A stretch of DNA of 53,941 nt, from positions 1 through 53,941 of the forward strand of contig JADEXV010000018.1 in assembly GCA_015206945.1 (NCBI GenBank). Direction: 5' to 3'. Under the pieces are notes generated by a model. That model worked only from the letters and a program-made list of their open reading frames with translations, did no database searches and had not been told where the DNA came from. Within the stretch, counting starts at the first letter, position 1; each line of letters opens with the position of its first letter. Below are positions 44,695 to 52,409 of the stretch, in pieces. Origin of the DNA: Nostocales cyanobacterium LEGE 12452. GTDB lineage: Bacteria > Cyanobacteriota > Cyanobacteriia > Cyanobacteriales > Nostocaceae. The translations under genes and the position numbers were made by a program.

Positions 44695-45702
44695 TTAGCC
44701 ATTAAAAACGCGACTGCGCCACTTATTCAACCGAGCTTCCCCAATTGTCGCAGATCGTCGAGCATCAGCAATTTGCTCTTGCAAAGCTGCAATTTGTTTT
44801 TCTTGGGCGTCAGCTTGCTGTTGCAAAGATGTATATTCACCTGTGCTGGTGGGCACACTAGAAGACTGCCAACTACTACTAAATTTTGTTGTGCCGATGC
44901 TGGCAAATGGTCGTAAGTCTGCTAATTGTTGTTGCAAAGTTGCAATCTGGCTTTCTTGCTCTTGAATCTTTTGTCGCAAGCTTTGTTCGGCTGCTGTAGG
45001 AGCTGTAATAAAAGTATTAACTGGAGCAACAGTTTCTGGCTTGGGCTTGAATATTTCAGCCAGCAATGCCTTAATATCCGTGGGTTTCTGTCTCCCGTAA
45101 GGAGCATTGGTAATTAGCGATCGCACCAGTTGAGGTTCATTATTTGTTGCTAAGTTCTTATCACTGCTAGAATTGCTCCGCAGCAATTGTAACATATTGG
45201 TAAATTCCAATATCTTTTTGCCCGTTTGAGTTTTATAACCCCGGTAATATGGCACTATGTTCTCGCCAAAGGCATCTAAATACTCGTCGCTATCAAGATA
45301 AGAATCAATATCTGCCTCAAAACCTTTTTCATCTAAAATGTTGCTGTGATGTTTAGTTTCGGAGTAGTCATCGGGAGCGCGGCCGAGTAGGTGCTTAAAG
45401 TTCAGTTCAATTGCCCGATAGCGGTAAACATTATCAAAAAATCTAGAACGATACAACTCTGATTTGGCAACTTGACGCACAAACTCACGCACATCGATTA
45501 TGCCTTGCTTGAGTTGGGATTCTGGAACGATGAGCCGCTCACTTTCCATGATGTAGGCATTACCCAACACTTGCCGATAAACTGCCCGAATTACAATTTC
45601 AATGTCATCAACTGAAGCATTAGTCCACAGTTCGATGGGTTCTGTTTGGGGAAATGCTTGATATTGGCGTCGTCTGGTTTCTTCGTCTAGGAAAATCTGC
45701 AT
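44695..45702 (-). CDS. Phycobilisome linker with coiled-coil C-terminus
   Basis: A 335-residue linker. Residues about 15-185 are a phycobilisome linker domain of the phycoerythrin rod type ([56 protein letters not shown]). The usual C-terminal CpcD-like cap is absent. About 100 residues with two heptad segments are found there, each ending in a related motif ([13 protein letters not shown] and [17 protein letters not shown]). No membrane helix is seen, so it is not a CpcL type. It lies 482 bp downstream of cpeR on the same strand. I infer a special rod or rod-core connector whose coil binds another partner. Confidence 0.85.
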   Translation of the reverse strand: MQIFLDEETRRRQYQAFPQTEPIELWTNASVDDIEIVIRAVYRQVLGNAYIMESERLIVPESQLKQGIIDVREFVRQVAKSELYRSRFFDNVYRYRAIELNFKHLLGRAPDDYSETKHHSNILDEKGFEADIDSYLDSDEYLDAFGENIVPYYRGYKTQTGKKILEFTNMLQLLRSNSSSDKNLATNNEPQLVRSLITNAPYGRQKPTDIKALLAEIFKPKPETVAPVNTFITAPTAAEQSLRQKIQEQESQIATLQQQLADLRPFASIGTTKFSSSWQSSSVPTSTGEYTSLQQQADAQEKQIAALQEQIADARRSATIGEARLNKWRSRVFNG

Positions 45703-46183
45703 ACTTGGGTTAGTGTGGGTAAGAGTGACTAATTTGTAAAGTAAAAATAAAATTTATGTAGGGAGCTAGTGCTTTGCTTTGGTTTCTAAAGTTGTAGCAA
45801 CTGGTGAATCAGCGCACTCAAGAGGATATTGTGTTAGATGCATATTTCAAGATGATTTGTCACTAAAATACAAATCAAAGCATCTAACGCACCACTAGAT
45901 AAAATGGTGGGTTAGGTTAAAGCTATAACACACCCTACTTAATATTTATTAATTACTGGTTATTGATATTAACTTATCAACTTTTGGGGAATTTTTTAGT
46001 TACATTTTCTAACAAACTTAGACGGCTAACTATTAATAACTAACAGCTAATCACGATGAGAAATTAGCAATTAGACATTAACAATTAGCCGTCAACCCCC
46101 TTGGGGAGTATTTAAAATTCAAAACTTAATTTTGAATTGAAGTATAAACACCTATCAGAATAATTTCCGTAGGATAGTAACTT
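45703..46183. other. Gap with foldback repeats
   Basis: Contains inverted GTTAGATGC/GCATCTAAC arms (about 45834-45893) followed by GGTGGGTTAGG, and a GACGGCTAA/TTAGCCGTC pair (about 46021-46094). These look like small degraded repeat elements. No gene is supported. The promoter of the coiled-coil linker is probably here. Confidence 0.45.
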
Positions 46184-46522
46184 TCAAGCACGCTCATCAA
46201 ATCTAGTGTAGAAACCACCGTATTTTATCCAGTATTGTTTCAAAGTATGATGAGGTGTATGTAAACTAGCTTTTGCCTGATATAAAATAACTTGGCGATG
46301 ATCGCCCATCCAGATTTTATTAATGGGGTCAACGGATATTACTGTCCCTCCTAAAGAAGCAACGCATTCAGAAAATCTCTCAATCGTTGTATATTCTAAT
46401 GTCTCGAATATAAAAAAGTTACCCGAACAAATCAAATGGCGGCTGCGAATCCAGCAACGCATTTTTCTTTCAGCCTGTGGAGGTAACATTTTGGTTTTAA
46501 CAGATTCAAACTGAATCAACAT
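46184..46522 (-). CDS. cpeR: CpeR, phycoerythrin gene activator
   Basis: Up to 112 residues. The core MLPPQAERKMRCWIRSRHLI through FETLEYTTIERFSECVASLG and WMGDHRQVILYQAK matches CpeR as I recall it, the small green-light-dependent activator of cpeBA in Fremyella and Nostoc. The frame begins ATGTTGA, where the stop TGA of cpeT overlaps the ATG, so translation is likely coupled. Homologues suggest an internal start at Met12 (46489) instead, giving about 101 residues. It follows cpeS and cpeT as in the cpeCDESTR operon. Confidence 0.88.
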   Translation of the reverse strand: MLIQFESVKTKMLPPQAERKMRCWIRSRHLICSGNFFIFETLEYTTIERFSECVASLGGTVISVDPINKIWMGDHRQVILYQAKASLHTPHHTLKQYWIKYGGFYTRFDERA

Positions 46523-47145
46523 AATGCGCTCACCGCAGGTAATTCATCAGCAAAACTTTCCCGTTTTTCAAATTGCAATGGTCCAGCAGTAGATCCCCAT
46601 ATTTGTTTATGGGTTTCAATATCCATACCTTTATCTAGACTTATCCAAGTACGCTCAGTTATTTCTACTTCGCTGACAAGATATGTCTGGCATCCGTTGC
46701 GTTGAATCAGACATTGATTGCCTGGTTCCACACTGCCTCGAAACATTTCACCTTCTCGTTGGAAAACCATTGAACAGTGATAACGCCGTTCGATGCTTTC
46801 TGGGGTGATGGTTTTGAGGATATCTAATTCACGAGCTGCACCTGCATAAAGCATCTGATCTTTCAAGCTGTAATTTTCGATATAAATGCGATCGCCCAAA
46901 TCGACTAGTCGATGTACTCCTTGACGATAGGGTGTCCATAAATCGTGATCGTAAGCTTGTTCAGAATAGAAACCGATACCAGAAAAAAATTCAATCGGTA
47001 AAGGACGAAAATAAATGTGAATGTGGGCGTAAAGTTGCGGATTTGCAAAAGATTGCTTGTAGTTGCTAAAATCTCCTGCCATCCAACAGGCTAAGGTGAG
47101 CAAATCGCTAGCGTTGGTGCTAGATTCGCTGGGCGCTATCGTCAC
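46516..47145 (-). CDS. cpeT: CpeT-family bilin lyase
   Basis: A CpcT/CpeT-type chromophore lyase of about 209 residues. Seen motifs are LARCWMAGDFSN-like (LACWMAGDFSNYKQSF), YAHIHIYFRPLP, FYSEQAYDHDLWTPYRQGVHRL and SVEPGNQCLI. CpeT attaches phycoerythrobilin to Cys of the phycoerythrin beta subunit (Cys165-type site). I start at GTG 47145, which has GGAG upstream. An ATG 21 bases earlier lies in a dispersed repeat shared with the phycobiliprotein-like gene, and the residues it adds (MNLERSD) are repeat-derived. It sits between cpeS and cpeR. Confidence 0.9.
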   Translation of the reverse strand: MTIAPSESSTNASDLLTLACWMAGDFSNYKQSFANPQLYAHIHIYFRPLPIEFFSGIGFYSEQAYDHDLWTPYRQGVHRLVDLGDRIYIENYSLKDQMLYAGAARELDILKTITPESIERRYHCSMVFQREGEMFRGSVEPGNQCLIQRNGCQTYLVSEVEITERTWISLDKGMDIETHKQIWGSTAGPLQFEKRESFADELPAVSALC

Positions 47146-47172
47146 GTCGCTTCGCTCCAAATTCAAAATTCA
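47141..47172. repeat. 32-bp shared leader repeat, copy 1
   Basis: GTCACGTCGCTTCGCTCCAA followed by ATTCAAAATTCA, differing by one base from 51162-51193. Both copies lie over the start codons of minus-strand genes (cpeT and the phycobiliprotein-like gene) and supply a GGAGC ribosome site and a GTG. Confidence 0.85.
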
Positions 47173-47189
47173 CGGCATAAAATCCCCAT

Positions 47190-47231
47190 ACTTCTCTACG
47201 AGAGGCTGCGCCAACGACAAGCTCAGTAACC
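47190..47231. repeat. Dispersed CTACGAGAGGCTGCG repeat
   Basis: Third copy of the family also seen at 7241 and 22168, with CTTCTCTACGAGAGGCTGCG then CCAACGACAAGCTCAGTAACC. It lies in the short gap between cpeS and cpeT. Confidence 0.8.
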
Positions 47232-47282
47232 ATAAATAAATTTAGGAGCTTGTATCCTTATTATGTTTTAACCTGATATTTG

Positions 47283-47819
47283 CTAATTGGTTGAACTTGA
47301 CAAAGAGCGAATCTCTGAAGAAAAGGAAGCTGTTGTCACGCCTTTACCATCACTGGTTTTAATCGTTGCTACCCTAAATCGGAGATTTGGGTTAGCAAAC
47401 CAAATTCGCTCCTCAGCAGCAGCGAGTTCATACTGTGTTAACAGGGTAAAAATACCATCATCGCTCAGATGATATTTAGCCACTGCTGGGATTGTTTCAG
47501 CGTATCCCTTGTCCCGCAGGAGTTTGCCTCTAGAACGATTTTCGACATCGGGAATTGGTACTAGTACAGTACTGCCAGAGATTGGTTTATCGTCCCAATC
47601 TGACTCACCTTCCCAAGTCATCCGAAAGGGGTGAGTGATACTGGTGGGTTCAGTGTCATATAATTGACAGATTGCTACCACTGCTGGATCGTTGGTGGAT
47701 AGAGACTCAATGTCAATGTTAGATAACACTTCTTCAAAGTGGGCGAATGCTAAATGATGAGCGCTACGCTGCGATCGCCATCGTCCAATCGAAAGTTCAA
47801 AAAATTCAGTAATTTCCAT
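47283..47819 (-). CDS. cpeS: CpeS/CpcS-family bilin lyase
   Basis: A 178-residue lipocalin-like chromophore lyase. It starts MEITEFFELSIGRWRSQRSA with HHLAF, then shows GSTVLVPIPDVENRSRGKLLRDKGYAE and ERIWFANPNLRFR, all typical of the CpcS/CpeS fold. In phycoerythrin-containing strains CpeS attaches phycoerythrobilin to beta Cys82. Position after the linker genes and before cpeT and cpeR matches the cpeCDESTR order. Only a weak ribosome site is present. Confidence 0.92.
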   Translation of the reverse strand: MEITEFFELSIGRWRSQRSAHHLAFAHFEEVLSNIDIESLSTNDPAVVAICQLYDTEPTSITHPFRMTWEGESDWDDKPISGSTVLVPIPDVENRSRGKLLRDKGYAETIPAVAKYHLSDDGIFTLLTQYELAAAEERIWFANPNLRFRVATIKTSDGKGVTTASFSSEIRSLSSSTN

Positions 47820-48039
47820 TAGAAAAATGATTTTAAAAAAGTAGCTTAAAATCCAAGAGATATCTTGGTAAAAAAGAAAGTTATTCTCTTAGTCTATATG
47901 TTAGCCTCCTTGACTACAACTGCATTTAGGAGTGCTGAGTGGGGAGAGACACGATTAATCGCGTCTGTACAAGAGTTAGAAGTTAGGAGTTTTCTTTTGT
48001 CCCCTTATCCCCAGTCTCCAGTCTCCTACTTAGACAAAT

Positions 48040-48798
48040 CTAAGCAACTTCAGTGATACTGACAATTTTGCCGCCTGTGCGATGAATGTTTTGCACTTGT
48101 CCAGACAGTTGGTTGTAGTTAACTATATATTCGAGGTTGCCCAGACGAGTACGGAGATTACCTGCACCTTTGACAGCTTTAATCAAAAAGCGTTTGTCGG
48201 TGGTGCTGACACTAGAACCAGCCGCGGGAGCTTTGATGGATGTAGATAAATTAGAACCGATATCGCCGATTAGTTTGGCTTTGCGATCGCTATCACTGCT
48301 AGCGAATCCTCTAACTAAGCTAAAGGTGCGGTTAAAGGTAACATTTTTAATTCCGATTTGGGAGCTGGTGCTGCGAACATAAGGAACAATATTCTCGCCA
48401 AAATTCTGCTGATATTCGTTGCTATCGATATAGGAGTCGATCTCAGCATCATAGCCCTGTTCGTTATAGATGCGGACGTGTTCGGAAATTTCTGCTTGAT
48501 CGGCAGGAGGACGCCCTAACAGGTGTTTGAAGTTCAGTTCAATGAACCGATACTGGGAAGAAGAGTTGAAAAACAGGGATTGATAAATCTCTGATTTCGC
48601 AACGGTGTTGACGAATTCGCGGACGCTGATTTTGCGATCGCGCAATTGCGATTCAGCAGTGGCTAGTCGCTCACTTTCCAACAAGTGAGCATTACCCAAA
48701 ACCTGTTTGTAAACTGCCCGAATCAGTGTTTGTAATTCACTTTCGCTGGTGTTCGGACGCAGCTCAACATTAGGTGAATCAATAGCCCAAAGTGACAT
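48040..48798 (-). CDS. Phycoerythrin rod linker (CpeD/CpeE type)
   Basis: A 252-residue linker with a phycobilisome linker domain (about 15-180; [51 protein letters not shown]) and a C-terminal CpcD-like cap (about 198-252; RFLIKAVKGAGN, VQNIHRTGGKIVSITEV). This is the layout of rod linkers that join phycoerythrin hexamers. AGGAG lies eight bases before the ATG. Order after cpeC fits cpeD or cpeE of the cpeCDE set; only one of the two is present here. Confidence 0.9.
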   Translation of the reverse strand: MSLWAIDSPNVELRPNTSESELQTLIRAVYKQVLGNAHLLESERLATAESQLRDRKISVREFVNTVAKSEIYQSLFFNSSSQYRFIELNFKHLLGRPPADQAEISEHVRIYNEQGYDAEIDSYIDSNEYQQNFGENIVPYVRSTSSQIGIKNVTFNRTFSLVRGFASSDSDRKAKLIGDIGSNLSTSIKAPAAGSSVSTTDKRFLIKAVKGAGNLRTRLGNLEYIVNYNQLSGQVQNIHRTGGKIVSITEVA

Positions 48799-49274
48799 TG
48801 AAGTATCTCCTGAAAAACGCTAATTAAATTAAATTTCTGAGCATCCTACCCCTTGTAGAGGTAGAATTTCCCATCAGTTGTCAGTTATTTTTGCTACTGA
48901 CTAGCTTTTGTAAAACTTTAGTTTGTGAAAGTGTATTAAATGTCTTCGTATATCACAACTGACGGCGGAATTGGTCAAACTCCAGATTAGCGATCGCTTT
49001 GGCTAACTGTTGCTCAATCAGGATTTACGCAAAAAATAACCGAAAATCATTCTTTTCAGGTAAGGGCAATTTTATGTAGACGCATACTTCTAGGTGGAAG
49101 CTAGCTATGCGGAGTGTCTCGCTCAAAAGCGGCTTTCCGCAAGGTATTGCCCTTGAACGCGTTTAGTTTTGCGTAAATCCCAGAACGAGCGACACTGGGG
49201 ATTGAAAGATTAGAAACTGAGTACAGCAAAATTATTTCCCAATCCCTAATCTCTAAATCCCCAATTTCTATTCT
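48799..49274. other. Intergenic gap with a MITE
   Basis: The 476-bp space between the two rod-linker genes contains a 160-bp foldback element (49021-49180) and a GCGATCGC site near 48990. No coding frame is supported. A third linker gene occupies this general position in cpeCDE clusters of other strains. Confidence 0.5.
49021..49180. mobile_element. MITE-like foldback element
   Basis: 14-bp perfect terminal inverted repeats GGATTTACGCAAAA (49021-49034) and TTTTGCGTAAATCC (49167-49180), with an internal pair AAGGGCAAT/ATTGCCCTT and a stem-rich centre. It has no coding capacity. Ends of the GGATTTACGCA type are common in cyanobacterial insertion elements, so this is probably a non-autonomous derivative. 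Confidence 0.8.
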
Positions 49275-50138
49275 TTAGTTGACAGGGGTAATACTGGCGA
49301 TCGCACCGCCCTGCTTGTGAATCCGCTGATACTCTTGTGAAAGCTTATTGTATGGCACGAAAAAGACTTGGTTACTGCGGCGAAATTTGGAAATGTTATT
49401 TACCACATTTGCCTTGTAACCAGTGACTTCAATCCGGTATACCTTACCATCATCACCAGATCCCACACCTTGACGAGTGCGAGGGGTAGATGTTGGGTTG
49501 CGGAATGTAGCGCCCTTGCTGGCTGGTGAAACTACAGGGGTAGGCGTGTTTTGAATTAGCAGACTGTTTAATTTTGGTTGTTTGCCAGCTAAGTCACCTT
49601 TCAGGCTGCTGCTAGAGGAACCACGTACCAGTTGAAACAAGTGGGTAAACTGAACCAAACCCTGGATAGCTTCGGTTTTGTAGCCTCGAATATAAGGCAC
49701 AATGTTTTCCCCAAAAGTTTCTTGGTATTCGTCGCTATCTAGATAAGAATCAATCTCACCCTCAAAGCCTTTTGTATCCAGAATAGTGCTGTGTATACGC
49801 GTTTCTTCTAGATCCAATGGCGCACGACCAAGGAAATGTCTGAAATTTAATTCAATCGCCCGATAGCGAGGGGTGCTATCAAAAAACCGCGAACGGTAAA
49901 GTTCTGACTTCCCGACTTGACGCACAAACCCGCGAACGCTAATTTCACCCCGTTTGAGTTGAGATTCAGCAACGGAAAGCCGCTCACTCTCCATTACATA
50001 AGCATTTCCTAGAACTTGTTTATAGACAGCTCTAATTACGATTTCAACTTCCTCATTAGAGCGATTTGGCCACAGATCAATGGGATCGGTGTCTTCAAAC
50101 AGAGCGACCCCTAATCGTGATGCTGGTCCAAAAGTCAT
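49275..50138 (-). CDS. cpeC: Phycoerythrin rod linker CpeC
   Basis: A 287-residue rod linker. The linker domain (about 20-190) has [58 protein letters not shown] and GENIVPYIRGY. The CpcD-like cap is at about 230-287 (VYRIEVTGYKANVV, YQRIHKQGGAIASITPV). A GGGAG ribosome site lies eight bases before the ATG. It is the promoter-proximal gene of the minus-strand cpe series, preceded by a 446-bp non-coding region. CpeC is expected to link phycoerythrin to the phycocyanin end of the rod. Confidence 0.92.
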   Translation of the reverse strand: MTFGPASRLGVALFEDTDPIDLWPNRSNEEVEIVIRAVYKQVLGNAYVMESERLSVAESQLKRGEISVRGFVRQVGKSELYRSRFFDSTPRYRAIELNFRHFLGRAPLDLEETRIHSTILDTKGFEGEIDSYLDSDEYQETFGENIVPYIRGYKTEAIQGLVQFTHLFQLVRGSSSSSLKGDLAGKQPKLNSLLIQNTPTPVVSPASKGATFRNPTSTPRTRQGVGSGDDGKVYRIEVTGYKANVVNNISKFRRSNQVFFVPYNKLSQEYQRIHKQGGAIASITPVN

Positions 50139-50584
50139 TCAAACTATCTCCCAGTTAACAACTAAATTTTATGAGAAGGATATTCAGCAGATGTTAAAAA
50201 ACTTTACATCATAGTGACAAAGTAGGGGACATACAGACTTTAAATCCTTATTAGTCGTGATGATTTTAAGTTTTTGCATCGTTTGCCTTTACACATTGTG
50301 ATACGATGCCGAAACCATATTTATTAAAATTTGTTAAGTTAAATCATACTTTAGAGAAAATTCAGCTTTTTTTTAGTATTTGATTTGCAATTGGGATGCA
50401 AGTGATGGTACTGTGCCATTCCCTTGAGCCAAAGTATTAATAATGCTGATTCACCCAAGTTGATCTCAATAAGTGGGCATGAATAAATTCAACTATATTA
50501 CGCAATGTAAAAATAATTAAAATTGTCTTTTAGCAAGAGCTTCAGCCCTGAATAGAAACCTTTAATTATTCATGCCCACTTAAC
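50139..50584. other. Upstream region of cpeC
   Basis: Should carry the promoter of the cpe operon. An inverted pair GCATCGT (50277-50283) and ACGATGC (50304-50310) with a 20-base spacer is a candidate operator. I found no exact L-box (TTGCACA repeat). A 113-bp foldback element occupies 50470-50582. Confidence 0.5.
50470..50582. mobile_element. MITE-like element after the phycobiliprotein-like gene
   Basis: 17-bp perfect terminal inverted repeats TAAGTGGGCATGAATAA (50470-50486) and TTATTCATGCCCACTTA (50566-50582) bound 113 bp. It starts 3 bp after the stop codon of the phycobiliprotein-like gene and could also act as its transcript end. Confidence 0.75.
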
Positions 50585-51166
50585 TTATCGAATTTGGAAA
50601 GTAGCCAATTGGCTGATTAAATGGTCAAAATAGGGAGCAAGAATTTGCTCCTGATCGGCTTGGCAGCGTTTCAAACTAGCAGCCTTGATGCTTTTTAAGC
50701 CTAAAATCATTGCATCCAATGGAACTTGTAATTCCTGATAGAGCAAATTCATATAATGCAGCCCTGTGGGACTTGTATATTCAGTGTGGCCACCTGCTAT
50801 GCCATAAGTAATGCAGCGAAGAAAATGCCAAAAATCTCGCCAGCAAGCTTGGGCGCGTTCAGGTGGATGAAGGCCCCCTCCTGGCTGGATAATTTCGGGA
50901 TAAGTTGCCAAAACTTGTTCCCTAGATTCGTCAACGATTTCGGTGGCGCGATCGCGTAACAATTGAGCAACAGGAATCAACTCAGAATTATTGGGTGACA
51001 AGGTTTTAATCTGCGATAAATCTTCATCGCTTAGATAGCGAAAAGCATCATCCGCAGCTTGAAATATTGCAATCGCTGCTTTTGGATGAGACTGTTCCCA
51101 CCCAGCAAAGCTGACAATTCTAGCTTTGGCTATTAATTCTTTAACGGTTTCGCTTAATTGAGTCAC
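50585..51166 (-). CDS. Phycobiliprotein-like paralogue with bilin-type Cys
   Basis: About 193 residues from GTG 51166 (200 from an ATG in the leader repeat). The globin-like C-terminal half CWRDFWHFLRCITYGIAGG aligns with the CARDxxYYLRxxTY segment of phycocyanin/allophycocyanin. The bilin Cys (residue 115 in the longer numbering) and following Arg117 and Asp118 are kept, as is YQELQVPLDAMILGLKSIK near the end. It is longer than a normal subunit by about 30 residues and has a PGGGLHPPERAQ insertion before the Cys. It is not alpha or beta phycoerythrin. Role unknown: specialised subunit, chaperone or regulator of pigment assembly. Confidence 0.85.
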   Translation of the reverse strand: MTQLSETVKELIAKARIVSFAGWEQSHPKAAIAIFQAADDAFRYLSDEDLSQIKTLSPNNSELIPVAQLLRDRATEIVDESREQVLATYPEIIQPGGGLHPPERAQACWRDFWHFLRCITYGIAGGHTEYTSPTGLHYMNLLYQELQVPLDAMILGLKSIKAASLKRCQADQEQILAPYFDHLISQLATFQIR

Positions 51167-51193
51167 GTCGCTTTGCTCCAAATTCAAAATTCA
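51162..51193. repeat. 32-bp shared leader repeat, copy 2
   Basis: GTCACGTCGCTTTGCTCCAA followed by ATTCAAAATTCA, one mismatch to 47141-47172. It provides the GGAGC ribosome site, the GTG start and an upstream ATG for the phycobiliprotein-like gene. Confidence 0.85.
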
Positions 51194-51319
51194 AAATGAA
51201 AGAACTTCTGCTTCCTTTTCCCCAATGTCCCATACCCGTGATTCAATCTTCTGGGAATACGATCGCCATTTGGTAACATCTGTAAAATAAAGTAAAGAAT
51301 AGCTGTACCAAATGCACTT

Positions 51320-51982
51320 ATGGAAATCCATAAAATCCAAGCTGAATTGAAGAACCCAGATTTTCACCATCGTTTGAAGGCGATCGCTGCCCTCAATGAT
51401 TATGAATCAGAAGTTGCAGTTCCTCTGCTCACAAGTAAACTTCGTGACTCAGAATTTTTGGTGCGTTCTTTTGTGGCTAGGGGTTTGGGTAATCAACAAT
51501 CAGCGGAATCTTTTGCAGCTTTGATGCAGATTATGAAATTTGATGATACCCCCAACGTGCGGGCTGAGGCGGCAAATTCGTTATCGCTATTTGGCAGAGT
51601 CGCAGTTTCTCATCTAGTTTTGGCATATTATCAGGATGACCACTGGCTAGTTAGACGGAGCATTTTGGCTGCGATCGCTGAAATGGATTGCCCAGAAGAA
51701 CTATTTGATATATGCGTTCAGGGTTTAAAAGATGAAGATTTCACAGTTCAGGAATCTTCTGTTGATGCACTTGGCTTACTAGCTAATTCTAGTCAACATA
51801 CTGCGGCATTATCCCAAATACTAGCGTTGGTGAATGATGAATCTTGGCGGATGCGCGTGCGAGTTAGCTATGCTCTCAAACGATTTGATGAACCGGAAGC
51901 CAAAGCGGCCCTGAACCAACTCAGACAGGATGAGGATCACCGAGTTGTCGGCGCTGCTTTAGAAGACCTGTTGCCACAATAG
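51320..51982 (+). CDS. HEAT-repeat protein, CpeZ/E-F lyase-like
   Basis: A 220-residue protein made of about six HEAT/PBS-lyase repeats (RLKAIAALNDYESEVAVPLL, FLVRSFVARGLGNQ, NVRAEAANSLSLFG, WLVRRSILAAIAEM, WRMRVRVSYALKRFD). Proteins of this size in phycoerythrin clusters include CpeZ, a chaperone-like partner of the lyase CpeY, and the small subunit of E/F-type lyases. It is divergent from the phycobiliprotein-like gene with 153 bp between them, so the two may share regulation. The exact partner is unknown. Confidence 0.85.
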   Translation: MEIHKIQAELKNPDFHHRLKAIAALNDYESEVAVPLLTSKLRDSEFLVRSFVARGLGNQQSAESFAALMQIMKFDDTPNVRAEAANSLSLFGRVAVSHLVLAYYQDDHWLVRRSILAAIAEMDCPEELFDICVQGLKDEDFTVQESSVDALGLLANSSQHTAALSQILALVNDESWRMRVRVSYALKRFDEPEAKAALNQLRQDEDHRVVGAALEDLLPQ

Positions 51983-52133
51983 CGGTGTTGGTTTGTCTGC
52001 AATGCAATATTGTGAGAAAACTTATTAAATAAACAGTAAATATATTATTTTACCTTAAATTTGACCAAAATATCCGGTTAATCTGCCAAAATCTTGAAGA
52101 AAAGATCAACTTTTTCGAGATGAGGAGGCATTT

Positions 52134-52334
52134 GTGACTGATATACAAGCTGGTCAAATGACTTGGCGATTACCAGGTTCCTCAGAATGTGCCTTACATT
52201 TGCGGCATAATGCTTCGGAACCTTGGCGATCGTATAAAGAATTTCCACAATATGTTCTACCCGATCCACCCGGTTTTTCCGAAGGATATGCGACATTTTT
52301 AGCACTCTTGAAAAAGAACTGGCAATCATTATGA
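52134..52334 (+). CDS. Small protein of the phycoerythrin region
   Basis: A 66-residue protein starting with GTG. The ribosome site GAGGAGG (52122-52128) at five-base spacing is the strongest in the window, which supports a real gene. The sequence is soluble, with aromatic and Pro residues (GQMTWRLPGSSECAL, EFPQYVLPDPPGFSEGYATF). I recognise no family. It follows the HEAT-repeat gene by 151 bp on the same strand. Confidence 0.7.
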   Translation: MTDIQAGQMTWRLPGSSECALHLRHNASEPWRSYKEFPQYVLPDPPGFSEGYATFLALLKKNWQSL

Positions 52335-52409
52335 AAAGTGCTAAGTTAAAAGTGATGAGTGCCTATAAATTACTTTTTAATTCCTACTCACAACTCAGCA
52401 CTGTATTGG

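Noticed and set aside
50139-50470. L-box (TTGCACA direct repeat) or CcaR-type site upstream of cpeC
   Set aside because: No exact match was found on either strand by eye; only the inverted GCATCGT pair is reported.
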